Source: Pseudomonas sp. IPO3778
GTDB taxonomy: Bacteria > Pseudomonadota > Gammaproteobacteria > Pseudomonadales > Pseudomonadaceae
Length of the DNA stretch: 64,000 nt
Direction of reading: 5' to 3'
Assembly (NCBI RefSeq): GCF_013386825.1
Contig: NZ_JACARC010000002.1
Location: forward strand, 28,140-92,139
The position numbers and the translations under genes are program-made. This document shows positions 52,208 through 63,796 of the stretch, piece after piece. Within the stretch, counting starts at the first letter, position 1. Each line of letters begins with the position of its first letter. The notes beneath the pieces are model-generated. The model had not been told where the DNA came from. It saw nothing but the letters and a program-made list of their open reading frames with translations, and searched no databases.

Positions 52208-53305
52208 CTAACGCTTGTGGCCTGTGTCCAGCTTATGTTCCAAATGAATGGAATAGCGGGACATACCAAAACAGAAAATCCAGAACACCAGGGCGGCGAA
52301 CACGTAGCCTTCAGTGGCCATGCCCAACCATTTGGGGTCGGCGGCAGCTTGCTTGACGCTGTTGAGCAGGTCGAACAGGCCGATGATGATCACAAGGCTG
52401 GTGTCCTTGAACAACGCGATAAACGTGTTGACGATGCCCGGGATCACCATCTTCAGCGCCTGGGGCAGAATCACCAAGCCCATGCTGCGCCAGTAACCCA
52501 GGCCCATCGCGGCGGCGGCTTCATACTGCCCCTTGGGAATCGCCTGCAACCCACCGCGCACCACTTCGGCCACGTAGGCCGACTGGAACAGGATCACGCC
52601 GATCAACGCCCGCAGCAGCTTGTCGATGCCCATGCCTTCCGGCAGGAACAACGGCAACATCACCGACGACATGAACAGCACCGTGATCAACGGCACGCCG
52701 CGCCAGAACTCGATGAAGGTCACGCAGACCACACGAATGGCAGGCATGTTCGAACGCCGTCCCAGCGCCAGCACGATGCCCAGCGGCAAGGCCCCGGCAA
52801 TACCGACGGTGGCGATCACCAGGGTCAGCATCAAGCCGCCCCATTGGCTGGTGGCCACGTTGGTCATGCCGAAGATCCCGCCGTGCAGCAGGAAGTAGGC
52901 AACGATCGGGTACACCACCAAAAAGCTCAGGCCGTAGACCGCCTTGCGGGTAAAGCGCGAGATGAACAACGGCGCCACGCCCACAATGGCCAGCCACACG
53001 GTCAGGTCCACGCGCCAGCGCAGGTCGCCGGGGTAGTAGCCGTACATGAACTGCCCGAAGCGCTGTTGGATAAACACCCAGCAGGCGCCCTCCTTGGTGC
53101 AGTCGGCGCGGGTGGTACCGACCCAGTTCGCGTCGAGGATCGCCCAATGCAGGATCGGCGGCACCACCAGGTAGATCAGGTAAAACGCCAACAGCGTCAG
53201 CAGGGTGTTGAGCCAGCTGGAAAACAGGTTGGCGCGCATCCATGCCATCGGCCCGAACACTTTGTTCGGTGGCGGCATATCAGGTTTGAATGTATGCGTA
53301 CTCAT
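52208..53305 (-). CDS. aapM: General L-amino acid ABC transporter, permease
   Basis: A 365-residue inner-membrane permease. The N-terminal part has several hydrophobic segments and a periplasmic loop ('[30 protein letters not shown]'). The conserved EAA loop is '[45 protein letters not shown]', typical of polar amino-acid permeases. AapM and AapQ form the heterodimeric channel. It is 10 bp from both aapQ and aapP. Confidence 0.93.
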   Translation of the reverse strand: MSTHTFKPDMPPPNKVFGPMAWMRANLFSSWLNTLLTLLAFYLIYLVVPPILHWAILDANWVGTTRADCTKEGACWVFIQQRFGQFMYGYYPGDLRWRVDLTVWLAIVGVAPLFISRFTRKAVYGLSFLVVYPIVAYFLLHGGIFGMTNVATSQWGGLMLTLVIATVGIAGALPLGIVLALGRRSNMPAIRVVCVTFIEFWRGVPLITVLFMSSVMLPLFLPEGMGIDKLLRALIGVILFQSAYVAEVVRGGLQAIPKGQYEAAAAMGLGYWRSMGLVILPQALKMVIPGIVNTFIALFKDTSLVIIIGLFDLLNSVKQAAADPKWLGMATEGYVFAALVFWIFCFGMSRYSIHLEHKLDTGHKR

Positions 53306-53315
53306 GCAGGTTTCC

Positions 53316-54497
53316 TCACCGCTCGATCAGCGCAATGCGCTTGTTGTACCAGTTCATCAGCAGGGAAATGCTGATGCTGATCGCCAGGTACACGCTCATG
53401 GTGATGGCAATAACCTCGATGGCCTGGCCGGTCTGGTTGAGTACCGTGCCGGCAAACAGCGAAACCATTTCCGGGTAACCGATACCGGCGGCCAGTGACG
53501 AGTTTTTCGCCAGGTTCAGGTATTGGCTGGTCAGCGGCGGGATGATCACGCGCAAGGCTTGCGGGATGATCACTTTGCGCAAGGTCGGACCGTTGCGCAG
53601 GCCCAGGGAGCGCGCCGCTTCGGTCTGGCCGTGGCTGACCGACTTGATGCCTGAACGCACGATCTCGGCAATAAACGCTGCCGTGTACACGGTAAGCGCC
53701 AAGGTCAATGCCAGCAGCTCAGGGATCAATACCCAGCCGCCGACAAAGTTGAAACCCTGCAACTTGGGCATTTCCCAGTGCAGCGGTGCACCGAAGATCA
53801 GTGAACACAGCGCAGGAATCACCACCAACAGGGCCAGGCCCGCCCAGAACTTATGGAACGGAACACCGGTGGCTTCAAAGCGTTTGTTGGCCCAGCGGGC
53901 CATCAGCACAATGGCGACGATCGCCACCACGACGCTGATCACAAACGGCCAGAAACCGTCCGCCATCAAGGCGGCGGGCATGTTCAGGCCACGGCTGCTG
54001 ACAAAGAAGGTGTCACCGAAGTTGTGGCTGTTGCGCGGCCCCGGCATCGTCAGGAACACGGCGAAGTACCAGAACAGGATTTGCAGCAGCGGCGGAATGT
54101 TGCGGAACACTTCCACATACACGGTCGCCAGCTTGTTGATCATCCAGTTGGGCGACAAGCGTGCCACGCCGATGATGAACCCGAGGATGGTCGCCAGGAC
54201 CACACCGATCACGGTCACCAGCAAGGTGTTGAGCAGACCGATGACAAAGACCCGGGCATAGCTGTCCGATTCGGTGTAGTCGATCAGGTGCTGAGCGATG
54301 CCGAAGCCGGCACTGCGCTCAAGAAAGTCGAAACCCGAGGTAATGCCCCGGTGTTGAAGGTTGGTTTGCGTGTTGTTGAACAGGTACCAGCCCAACGAGA
54401 CCACCGCCACAATCGTGATGATCTGGAATAGCCACGCACGCACTTTTGGATCACTGAAGCTGAGCTTCTGTTTTGGTGCGCCGATTTGATTTTGCAT
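53316..54497 (-). CDS. aapQ: General L-amino acid ABC transporter, permease
   Basis: A 393-residue permease with eight or so membrane segments. The long central periplasmic region and 'FAGTVLNQTGQAIEVIAITMSVYLAISISISLLMNWYNKRIALIER' at the C-terminus are typical of AapQ. The EAA loop is 'GQTEAARSLGLRNGPTLRKVIIPQALRVIIPPLTSQYLNLAKNSSLA'. It is 72 bp after aapJ; that gap carries a stem-loop that may lower downstream expression relative to the binding protein. Confidence 0.93.
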   Translation of the reverse strand: MQNQIGAPKQKLSFSDPKVRAWLFQIITIVAVVSLGWYLFNNTQTNLQHRGITSGFDFLERSAGFGIAQHLIDYTESDSYARVFVIGLLNTLLVTVIGVVLATILGFIIGVARLSPNWMINKLATVYVEVFRNIPPLLQILFWYFAVFLTMPGPRNSHNFGDTFFVSSRGLNMPAALMADGFWPFVISVVVAIVAIVLMARWANKRFEATGVPFHKFWAGLALLVVIPALCSLIFGAPLHWEMPKLQGFNFVGGWVLIPELLALTLALTVYTAAFIAEIVRSGIKSVSHGQTEAARSLGLRNGPTLRKVIIPQALRVIIPPLTSQYLNLAKNSSLAAGIGYPEMVSLFAGTVLNQTGQAIEVIAITMSVYLAISISISLLMNWYNKRIALIER

Positions 54498-54527
54498 TAA
54501 GTGCCCCAGGAATAATGGAACAGAACA

Positions 54528-54554
54528 TCACCCGGCGGTTGGCCCACCGGGTGA
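54528..54554. terminator. Intra-operon stem-loop between aapJ and aapQ
   Basis: TCACCCGG(CGG) pairs with CC(A)CCGGGTGA. It sits in the 72-bp gap after aapJ and lacks a long T-run. Such hairpins commonly stabilise the binding-protein mRNA so that it is more abundant than the permease message. Confidence 0.6.
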
Positions 54555-54569
54555 CAGAACCATCAGCGA

Positions 54570-55601
54570 TCAGCGCACAGGTGGTGCGTATTGAATGCCA
54601 CCGTTGGTCCACAGTGCGTTCAGGCCACGATCGATTTCCAGCGGAGTGCTTTTGCCGAGGTTTTTCTCGAAGACTTCACCGTAGTTACCCACCTGCTTGA
54701 CGATCTGTACGACCCAGTCTTTCTTCACTTTCAGGTCTTTGCCGTATTCGCCATCAGCACCCAGCAGACGGGCTACGTCCGGGTTCTTGGTGGACTTGGC
54801 TTCAGCTTCGACGTTCTTCGAGGTGATACCGGCTTCTTCAGCGTTGAGCATGGCGTAGCCAACCCAGCGCACGATGGCCAGCCACTCGTCGTCGCCGTTA
54901 CGCACGACTGGGCCCAGTGGTTCTTTGGAAATGGTTTCCGGCAGAACCACGTAGTCCTTCGGCGAAGCCAGCTTGCTGCGCTGTGCGTAGAGCTGGGACT
55001 TGTCGGAGGTCAGTACGTCGCAACGACCGGATTCCAGCGACTTGGCGCTTTCATCGGAGGTGTCGAACGTGATCGGGGTGTACTTCAGGTTGTTGGCACG
55101 GAAGTAGTCGGAAACGTTCAGCTCCGTGGTGGTACCGGCCTGGATGCAGATGGTTGCACCGTCCAGTTCCTTGGCGCTTTTCACACCCAGCTTGTTGTTA
55201 ACCAGGAAGCCAACACCGTCGTAGTAGGTGATGAAGCCCGGGAATTTCAGGCCCATGCCCGCATCGCGGGAGCTGGTCATGGTGGTGTTGCGCGACAGGA
55301 TGTCGACTTCGCCAGACTGGAGCGCGGTGAAACGCTCCTTGGCATTCAACTGGCTGAATTTGACCTTGGTTGCGTCGCCGAATACGGCAGCGGCAACAGC
55401 ACGGCACACGTCAGCGTCGATCCCGAGGATCTTGCCGCTGGCATCCGGCACCGAGAAGCCTGGCAGACCGTCGCTCACGCCACACTGCACAAAGCCTTTC
55501 TTCTGCACGGCGTCCAGGGTGGCGCCAGCCTGGGCGAAACCACTGACACCCAATACGGTAGCCGCGGTCACGATGGCCAGGGTGGATTTCAATACCTTCA
55601 T
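54570..55601 (-). CDS. aapJ: General L-amino acid ABC transporter, periplasmic binding protein
   Basis: A 343-residue solute-binding protein with a signal peptide (MKVLKSTLAIVTAATVLGVSGFAQA). 'GVSDGLPGFSVPDASGKILGIDADVCRAVAAAVFGD' is the family-3 binding-protein signature, and 'RNTTMTSSRDAGMGLKFPGFITYYDGVGFLV' the second lobe. A GGAGG ribosome site precedes the ATG. It is the first gene of aapJQMP. The AAP system takes up most L-amino acids, with Glu and Asp preferred in relatives. Confidence 0.93.
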   Translation of the reverse strand: MKVLKSTLAIVTAATVLGVSGFAQAGATLDAVQKKGFVQCGVSDGLPGFSVPDASGKILGIDADVCRAVAAAVFGDATKVKFSQLNAKERFTALQSGEVDILSRNTTMTSSRDAGMGLKFPGFITYYDGVGFLVNNKLGVKSAKELDGATICIQAGTTTELNVSDYFRANNLKYTPITFDTSDESAKSLESGRCDVLTSDKSQLYAQRSKLASPKDYVVLPETISKEPLGPVVRNGDDEWLAIVRWVGYAMLNAEEAGITSKNVEAEAKSTKNPDVARLLGADGEYGKDLKVKKDWVVQIVKQVGNYGEVFEKNLGKSTPLEIDRGLNALWTNGGIQYAPPVR

Positions 55602-56605
<1,004 letters not shown>

Positions 56606-56701
56606 AAACCACACATTATGTAGCCGTATGACCAACGCACTACGCCGCGCCCGATTCTTGCATTACACTGGCCGGCGTACATTCCTTAACCAATTGATGA
56701 G

Positions 56702-58201
56702 ATGACCGTGCTCAAAGCACTCAAGAAGATGTTCGGTAAAAGCGAGGCTGAGCAGCTCGCGCCAGGTTCCAGTGCCCCCGCCCATGTCCAAGGCAGCCGC
56801 AATGACGGCCAACAGCCTGGCCGGGCCGCACCTGTTGCCTCGCCAAAAAAAGAGCCGGTGACCACACCCGCCACGGTTAACGTCGCTGAAGAATCACCCG
56901 CCGAGAAGCCACGCCAGGAGCCACGCCAGGAGCCACGCCAGGAAAAACCGCGCCGCGAACGCGCGCCAAAACCCGTGGTCATTCCCTGGAAACTGGAAGA
57001 CTTCGCCGTCGAACCCCAGGAAGGCAAAACCCGCTTTCATGATTTCAAACTCGCCCCGGAACTGATGCACGCCATCCAGGACCTGGGATTCCCGTACTGC
57101 ACGCCGATCCAGGCGCAAGTGCTGGGCTTCACCCTCGCCGGCAAAGACGCCATCGGTCGCGCCCAGACCGGTACCGGCAAGACCGCCGCGTTCCTGATCT
57201 CGATCATCACCCAGTTGCTGCAGACCCCGCCGCCCAAAGAGCGCTACATGGGTGAGCCGCGCGCACTGATCATCGCCCCGACCCGGGAGTTGGTGGTACA
57301 GATCGCCAAGGACGCCGCCGACCTGACCAAATACACCGGCCTCAACGTGATGACGTTTGTGGGCGGCATGGACTTCGACAAACAGCTCAAGCACCTGGAA
57401 GCGCGTCACTGCGACATCCTGGTGGCCACACCGGGCCGCTTGCTGGACTTCAACCAGCGCGGCGACGTGCACCTGGACATGGTCGAAGTGATGGTGCTGG
57501 ACGAAGCCGACCGCATGCTCGACATGGGCTTCATCCCCCAAGTACGCCAGATCATTCGCCAGACCCCGCCGAAAAACGAACGCCAGACCCTGCTGTTCTC
57601 CGCGACCTTCACTGAAGACGTGATGAACCTCGCCAAGCAGTGGACCACTGACCCGTCCATCGTCGAGATCGAGGCCCTGAACGTTGCCAGCGAGAACGTC
57701 GAACAGCACATCTATGCGGTGGCCGGTGCCGACAAATACAAGCTGCTCTACAACCTGGTCAACGACAACGGTTGGGAGCGGGTGATGGTGTTTGCCAACC
57801 GCAAGGACGAAGTGCGGCGCATCGAAGAACGCCTGGTGCGTGATGGCGTCAACGCCGCGCAACTGTCGGGCGACGTGCCACAGCACAAGCGCATCAAGAC
57901 CCTGGAAGGTTTCCGCGAAGGCAAGATCCGCGTGCTGGTGGCCACCGACGTGGCCGGGCGCGGGATCCACATTGATGGCATCAGCCACGTGATCAACTTC
58001 ACCCTGCCGGAAGTGCCGGACGACTACGTGCACCGCATTGGCCGTACCGGCCGTGCGGGCGCGGCGGGCGTGTCCATCAGCTTTGCCGGTGAAGACGATT
58101 CGTATCAGTTGCCGTCGATCGAAACACTGCTGGGCCGCAAGATCAGCTGCGAAACGCCGCCGACGCATCTGTTGCGTCCTGTAGAACGCAAACGTCCTTA
58201 A
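56702..58201 (+). CDS. rhlB: ATP-dependent RNA helicase RhlB
   Basis: A 499-residue DEAD-box helicase that partners RNase E in the degradosome. All motifs are present: Q motif '[11 protein letters not shown]', Walker A '[11 protein letters not shown]', 'PTRELV', DEAD in '[12 protein letters not shown]', 'SAT', and '[12 protein letters not shown]'. A 100-residue basic, disordered N-terminal extension precedes the core, longer than in E. coli (421 total), and includes three tandem PRQE repeats coded by a 12-bp repeat near 56910-56943. An alternative GTG start lies 6 bp after the ATG. Confidence 0.92.
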   Translation: MTVLKALKKMFGKSEAEQLAPGSSAPAHVQGSRNDGQQPGRAAPVASPKKEPVTTPATVNVAEESPAEKPRQEPRQEPRQEKPRRERAPKPVVIPWKLEDFAVEPQEGKTRFHDFKLAPELMHAIQDLGFPYCTPIQAQVLGFTLAGKDAIGRAQTGTGKTAAFLISIITQLLQTPPPKERYMGEPRALIIAPTRELVVQIAKDAADLTKYTGLNVMTFVGGMDFDKQLKHLEARHCDILVATPGRLLDFNQRGDVHLDMVEVMVLDEADRMLDMGFIPQVRQIIRQTPPKNERQTLLFSATFTEDVMNLAKQWTTDPSIVEIEALNVASENVEQHIYAVAGADKYKLLYNLVNDNGWERVMVFANRKDEVRRIEERLVRDGVNAAQLSGDVPQHKRIKTLEGFREGKIRVLVATDVAGRGIHIDGISHVINFTLPEVPDDYVHRIGRTGRAGAAGVSISFAGEDDSYQLPSIETLLGRKISCETPPTHLLRPVERKRP

Positions 58202-58219
58202 GCTGGAATGCGGTAAAAC

Positions 58220-59513
<1,294 letters not shown>

Positions 59514-59517
59514 CCCC

Positions 59518-59611
59518 TGTGGCGAGGGAGCTTGCTCCCGCTGGAGTGCGCAGCGCTCCCAAGATTTTGGGGCCGCTACGCAGCCCAGCGGGAGCAAGCT
59601 CCCTCGCCACA
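59518..59611. repeat. REPIN, TGTGGCGAGGGAGCTTGCTCCC family
   Basis: The arms TGTGGCGAGGGAGCTTGC and GCAAGCTCCCTCGCCACA are perfect complements. The inner GAGTGCGCAGCGCTC forms a further hairpin. It lies between the convergent dauA and moaE. Confidence 0.85.
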
Positions 59612-59618
59612 CGTCTTG

Positions 59619-60068
59619 TTATTTCCAGCGATCAGCAGCAGCGTGATCGCTGTCGCGCCCTTCCACCCAGCGCGGGCCATCACTGGTGTTTTCTTTCTTC
59701 CAGAACGGCGCCCGGGTTTTCAGGTAGTCCATTACAAACGCACAGGCATCAAACGCGGCCTGGCGATGGGCACTGGCCGCCGCCACGAACACGATCGGCT
59801 CGCCCGGCTCCAGGGCGCCGATGCGGTGCAGCACTTCCAGCTTGAGCAGCGGCCAGCGTTGCTCGGCCTCCACGGCGATTTTGCCGAGGGCTTTCTCCGT
59901 CATGCCAGGATAGTGCTCAAGGAACATCCCGGCCACGTCCAGGCCATCGTTGAAGTCGCGCACATAGCCGACAAAACTCACCACCGCGCCCACGCCGGCA
60001 TTGGCCGCGTGCATCGCGTTGACCTCAGCGCCGGGATCAAACGCCTTGACCTGCACCCGAATCGCCAT
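59619..60068 (-). CDS. moaE: Molybdopterin synthase catalytic subunit MoaE
   Basis: A 149-residue subunit that transfers sulfur from MoaD to precursor Z. The ATG at 60068 is preferred (MAIRVQVKAFDPGAEVNAMHAAN). 'GAVVSFVGYVRDFN' and 'LEHYPGMTEKALGKIAVEAEQRWP' are family blocks. 'KLEVLHRIGALEPGEPIVFVAAASAHRQAAFDACAFVMDYLKTRAPFWKKE' holds the active-site Lys pair (KTRAPFWKKE). It is 2 bp after moaD. Confidence 0.95.
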   Translation of the reverse strand: MAIRVQVKAFDPGAEVNAMHAANAGVGAVVSFVGYVRDFNDGLDVAGMFLEHYPGMTEKALGKIAVEAEQRWPLLKLEVLHRIGALEPGEPIVFVAAASAHRQAAFDACAFVMDYLKTRAPFWKKENTSDGPRWVEGRDSDHAAADRWK

Positions 60069-60070
60069 GG

Positions 60071-60313
60071 TCAGCCTCCGGTCACGGGCGGGAAGAATGC
60101 GACCTCGTCGCCGGCTTGCACAGGCTCGTCCAGCGTACAAATTTCCTGGTTGCGGGCACACATCAGCCGGGTCTCGTTGAGCACTTCAAAGCCTGGATCA
60201 GCCGCCAGCGCCACACGCACGGCGTCGACGGTGGCGAAGTCGCCTTCCATCTCCAGCGAGTCAAAGCCCACCGTTTCGCTGTAGCGTGCAAAAAACAGTA
60301 CGTTGATGCTCAT
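60071..60313 (-). CDS. moaD: Molybdopterin synthase sulfur carrier subunit MoaD
   Basis: An 80-residue ubiquitin-fold protein. It begins '[24 protein letters not shown]' and ends in the required double glycine ('FFPPVTGG'), whose C-terminal thiocarboxylate donates sulfur. '[20 protein letters not shown]' is the central helix. It overlaps the end of moaC by 4 bp and is 2 bp before moaE, giving a tightly coupled moaCDE operon. Confidence 0.94.
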   Translation of the reverse strand: MSINVLFFARYSETVGFDSLEMEGDFATVDAVRVALAADPGFEVLNETRLMCARNQEICTLDEPVQAGDEVAFFPPVTGG

Positions 60314-60783
60314 GCCTGGTCCGCCTTGAAATGCCCGCTCTTGCCGCCAAGTTTTTCCAGCAGGCGAATGTTTTCGATGGTCATGCCGCGGTCAACCGCC
60401 TTGCACATGTCGTAGATCGTCAAGGCGGCCACACTGGCTGCCGTCAGCGCTTCCATCTCCACGCCGGTCTGGCCGGAGAGTTTGCAGCGGGCGACGATGT
60501 GCACCGCGTCCAGGCCATCGGCGCTGAGTTCAACCTTGACCCCGGTGAGCATCAGCGGGTGGCACAGAGGGATCAGATCACTGGTTTTTTTCGCCGCCTG
60601 GATCCCGGCGATGCGGGCCACGGCAAACACGTCGCCCTTGGGGTGGGCGCCGTCGACAATCATTTTCAGGGTCTCGGGCAACATGCGCACCCGCGCTTCG
60701 GCCACGGCTTCACGGAACGTCACGGCTTTTTCAGTGACGTCGACCATATGGGCGCGACCTAGGGAATCGAGATGAGTCAGCAC
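60310..60783 (-). CDS. moaC: Cyclic pyranopterin monophosphate synthase MoaC
   Basis: A 157-residue enzyme that completes precursor Z of the molybdenum cofactor. I choose the GTG at 60783, which follows CAGGAGTATCCCT, rather than the longer frame. '[25 protein letters not shown]' and '[33 protein letters not shown]' (with the active-site Lys and His) are diagnostic. '[32 protein letters not shown]' is the C-terminal core. First gene of moaCDE. Confidence 0.94.
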   Translation of the reverse strand: MLTHLDSLGRAHMVDVTEKAVTFREAVAEARVRMLPETLKMIVDGAHPKGDVFAVARIAGIQAAKKTSDLIPLCHPLMLTGVKVELSADGLDAVHIVARCKLSGQTGVEMEALTAASVAALTIYDMCKAVDRGMTIENIRLLEKLGGKSGHFKADQA

Positions 60784-60820
60784 AGGGATACTCCTGATCA
60801 GGAGCCCCGATTGTAAACCC

Positions 60821-60919
60821 TGTAGGAGCGAGCTTGCTCGCGAAAAACCAGAGAACAACGCGGGGCACCAGATGCCCCGCGTTATCGTTGACGTCCTTCG
60901 CGAGCAAGCTCGCTCCTAC
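60821..60919. repeat. REPIN, TGTAGGAGCGAGCTTGCTCGCG family
   Basis: The arms TGTAGGAGCGAGCTTGCTCGCG and CGCGAGCAAGCTCGCTCCTACA are perfect complements. The inner GCGGGGCACCAGATGCCCCGC forms a stable hairpin. Same family as 20436-20535. It lies between moaC and phoH. Confidence 0.88.
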
Positions 60920-60927
60920 AGGACTGT

Positions 60928-62322
60928 TTACAGATGCGATTCGGCGTATTCGGCCAGAATCGAACGAGGGACACCCTGCAGGGCGATGTGCACGCCGTTC
61001 GGGAAGTCCTTGAAGCGTTCCGTCAGGTACGTCAGCCCGGAACTGGTCGCGGACAGGTAAGGGGTGTCGATCTGTGCCAGGTTGCCCAGGCACACCACTT
61101 TGGAACCGGCGCCCGCACGGGTGATGATGGTTTTCATCTGGTGCGGCGTGAGGTTCTGGCATTCATCGATCAAAATCAGGCTTTGCTGGAAGCTGCGACC
61201 CCGTATGTAGTTGAGGGATTTGAACTGCAACGGCACTTTGCTGAGGATGTAGTCGACGCTGCCATGGGTGTTTTCGTCATCCATGTGCAAGGCTTCGAGG
61301 TTGTCGGTGATCGCCCCCAGCCACGGCTCCATTTTTTCCGCTTCGGTGCCGGGCAGGAAACCGATTTCCTGGTCCAGGCCCTGCACGCTGCGGGTGGCGA
61401 TGATGCGGCGATAGCGCTTGGTCACCATGGTCTGCTCGATGGCGGCCGCCAGGGCGAGGATGGTTTTCCCCGAGCCTGCAGCGCCGGTCAGGTTGACCAG
61501 GTGGATGTCCGGATCGAGCAAGGCATACAGCGCCAGGCTCTGGTAGATATCACGCGGTTTCAGGCCCCAGGCTTCCTGGTGCAACAGGGGCTCCTGATGC
61601 AGGTCGAGGATCAGCAGCTTGTCGACCTGGATCTCTTTGATCCAGCCCACAAAGCCCTGTTCGTCGATGATGAATTCATTGATGTGCACCGCCGGCAGGT
61701 TGTCGATCAGCTGTACCTGGTGCCAGGTGCGGCCATGGTCCTGACGGGTTTCAACCTTGCTGACGCGGTCCCAGAACGAGCCGGTCATGGTGTGATAACC
61801 ACGGGACAGCATCGATACATCGTCAACCAGTTGGTCGGTACTGTAGTCCTCGGCAGCGATCCCACACGCTCGTGCCTTGAGGCGCATATTGATGTCTTTG
61901 GTCACCAGCACCAGGCGCAAGTCCTTGTCACGCGCATGCAGGTCGATCAATTGGTTGATGATTTTGTTGTCGTTCAGATTTTCCGGCAGCAGGCTGTTGG
62001 GCTCGCTGCGCTTGTTCATCAGAATCGACAGCAAGCCCTTGGGTCCGCTTTTGCCACGCTGGATCGGCACGCCCACTTCGACATCGTCGGGTGAGGCTTC
62101 GCCCAGGGTCTTGTCGATCAGCCGGATTGCCTGGCGGCATTCGGCGGCAACGCTGTGGTGCCCGCTTTTGAGTTTGTCGAGCTCCTCAAGCACGATCATC
62201 GGGATGGCGACGTGGTGTTCTTCGAAGTTAAGCAGTGCGTTTGGATCGTGAATCAGTACGTTGGTATCAAGCACATAAAGGATTGGCTGGTCGGAAGAAG
62301 GGTTACGTCCATGATCATCCAT
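60928..62322 (-). CDS. PhoH family protein with PIN domain
   Basis: A 464-residue PhoH2-type protein. The N-terminal PIN ribonuclease domain has 'YVLDTNVLIHDPNALLNF' and 'LVTKDINMRLKARACGI', with the acidic metal ligands. The C-terminal PhoH ATPase has Walker A 'LTGAAGSGKTILALAAAIEQ' and Walker B 'LILIDECQNLTPHQMKTIITRAG'. Such PIN-PhoH proteins are RNA helicase-ribonucleases in mycobacteria. It stands alone, 5' of a 349-bp gap. An E. coli phoH name is avoided because of the different architecture. Confidence 0.88.
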   Translation of the reverse strand: MDDHGRNPSSDQPILYVLDTNVLIHDPNALLNFEEHHVAIPMIVLEELDKLKSGHHSVAAECRQAIRLIDKTLGEASPDDVEVGVPIQRGKSGPKGLLSILMNKRSEPNSLLPENLNDNKIINQLIDLHARDKDLRLVLVTKDINMRLKARACGIAAEDYSTDQLVDDVSMLSRGYHTMTGSFWDRVSKVETRQDHGRTWHQVQLIDNLPAVHINEFIIDEQGFVGWIKEIQVDKLLILDLHQEPLLHQEAWGLKPRDIYQSLALYALLDPDIHLVNLTGAAGSGKTILALAAAIEQTMVTKRYRRIIATRSVQGLDQEIGFLPGTEAEKMEPWLGAITDNLEALHMDDENTHGSVDYILSKVPLQFKSLNYIRGRSFQQSLILIDECQNLTPHQMKTIITRAGAGSKVVCLGNLAQIDTPYLSATSSGLTYLTERFKDFPNGVHIALQGVPRSILAEYAESHL

Positions 62323-62671
62323 ACTCGGTCACCTTTGTGGGAGCCAGTCGACGCAATACCGCGACAGTGCTGCGCCTCGATTCGACCGTCGAACGCACTT
62401 GAGGGGCGTCAAGTGCGGTGCACACAAGAGGTGTCTTGGAAGACGCCACCTGTGTTGCAGGTTTCGGCTGTCTGTCTTCGTAATACCGCAAAACACATGA
62501 CAGGAAAAAGCACTTTGACGCTTTTTTGAAGTTTATTTTTCAGGATGACGAATAGCACTAGGCGAGTCGGCATTGCACCGTTAAAGTCGGAAGTCCGCCT
62601 GTATCGAAATATCTCCAAAATTCCCCCCGAAAAAACCTCAGCCCCAACAGGGCCGGGCTCTTTGTGCTTTT
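62323..62671. other. 349-bp gap between phoH and the deacetylase
   Basis: It holds the phoH promoter on the minus strand and the terminator of the deacetylase gene (62630-62660). No supported open frame or repeat. A stretch at 62490-62560 is AT-rich and includes TTTTTTGAAGTTTATTTTTCAGG. Confidence 0.4.
62630..62660 (-). terminator. Rho-independent terminator of the deacetylase gene
   Basis: On the minus strand AGCCCGGCCCTGTTGGGGCT folds back and is followed by GAGGTTTTTT, 12 bp after the stop codon. The stem is short and imperfect. Confidence 0.5.
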
Positions 62672-63796
62672 TCAGTGAAACGCTTCGCGGCAATCCTGCC
62701 AGCCGAGTCCACTTTCTGCCGTGGCGTGTAAAAGCCAGGGTAATGCGATGCGCGCCTTGTCCTGGGTGTCGTGGAATACGATCACCCCGCGCCGCCACAG
62801 CAGCATCAGCGTGAGCACCCGGTTGGCCGATTCGTCGGCCTTGAGCTTGCCGGCTTCGTCTTCCGAATCGATGTCCCACAATGCCACTTGCAGCCCCTGG
62901 GACTGAAAGAAGCCCTGGCTGTCGGAGCGGCGCTGGCCATAGGGTGGGCGGAACAGCGGCGCGTAGTTTTCCGGCATCAGGCTTTGGGTCAGGGAGGCGC
63001 TGCGGGTGATGGAGGACTGCCAGTCGACCCAGTGGCTATGGGAACGGTACTGCCAGCCCTGGATGCCGACGCACTGGCCCTGGTACAGCGCCTGCACATC
63101 GGTGGCGGAGCTTTTTTCGACGCGGGTTTGCAGGCTGTTGCCCAGCACGAAGAAAAGGCTGTGCATTTTCTGTTTGCGCAGGTAGTCGGTGAGCCAGTCG
63201 GTGTTGCCGCTGACGGGGGATGGGCCGCTGTCGAAGGTCAGCAGGAACATCCGGTCGTTGAGTTCGTCGCCGTTGCGTTCATGGTCGCCGAAGCGGGCGA
63301 TTTCGCTGCTGATCTGGGGGAACAGGGCGGCCTTGCGCAACTGTTCATCCAGGTAGCGCTCGTGGAAGGCGGCGCTGGGGCCGGCCCAGCCTATATAGAA
63401 GGAGCTGTCGCTGACCTGGAACTTGGCGGCTTGTTCGCGCAGGTCGTCCATGTTTTCTACCAGGTAGCAGAAGGAGGCGTCCTGTTCGCAGCTTTGTTGG
63501 GCGAAGGTGTAGTTTTCCAGGAGCCGTTGCCACAGTTGGCGGCGCAGGTCGTCGACGGAGGCCTGGTTGATGATCTTCAGGCCCAGGCGCTGCTTGAGGG
63601 CGGGCTCGTCGAGGGATTCGCTGGCCAGCAGGGTGTGGGCGAACATCAGGATTTCGGCGCGGGAGGCGACGTCGAACAGGGCGGGGCTGCTGAGGCGTTC
63701 GGGCCAGGTGCCGCGGTCCAGGGTCGCGACGTCCACGGGGGCGGCTTGGGCGCCCAGGCAGATGAGCCAGGCTGACAGAAAAAGCGCAATTCGCAC
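62672..63796 (-). CDS. Secreted polysaccharide deacetylase-family protein
   Basis: A 374-residue protein with a signal peptide (MRIALFLSAWLICLGAQA). The N-terminal 180 residues are helical and of unknown function. The NodB domain (about 190-370) has motif 1 'FLLTFDSGPSP' (first Asp present; the usual D-D pair is D-S here), motif 2 'YRSHSHWV' (HxxxH-like with spacing SHSH), motif 3 'FRPPYGQRR', motif 4 'LWDIDSED' and motif 5 'VIVFHDT'. Metal and catalytic positions are mostly kept, but TFDDGP has become TFDSGP, which may reduce activity. A substrate such as an exopolysaccharide or peptidoglycan cannot be named. Confidence 0.8.
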   Translation of the reverse strand: MRIALFLSAWLICLGAQAAPVDVATLDRGTWPERLSSPALFDVASRAEILMFAHTLLASESLDEPALKQRLGLKIINQASVDDLRRQLWQRLLENYTFAQQSCEQDASFCYLVENMDDLREQAAKFQVSDSSFYIGWAGPSAAFHERYLDEQLRKAALFPQISSEIARFGDHERNGDELNDRMFLLTFDSGPSPVSGNTDWLTDYLRKQKMHSLFFVLGNSLQTRVEKSSATDVQALYQGQCVGIQGWQYRSHSHWVDWQSSITRSASLTQSLMPENYAPLFRPPYGQRRSDSQGFFQSQGLQVALWDIDSEDEAGKLKADESANRVLTLMLLWRRGVIVFHDTQDKARIALPWLLHATAESGLGWQDCREAFH

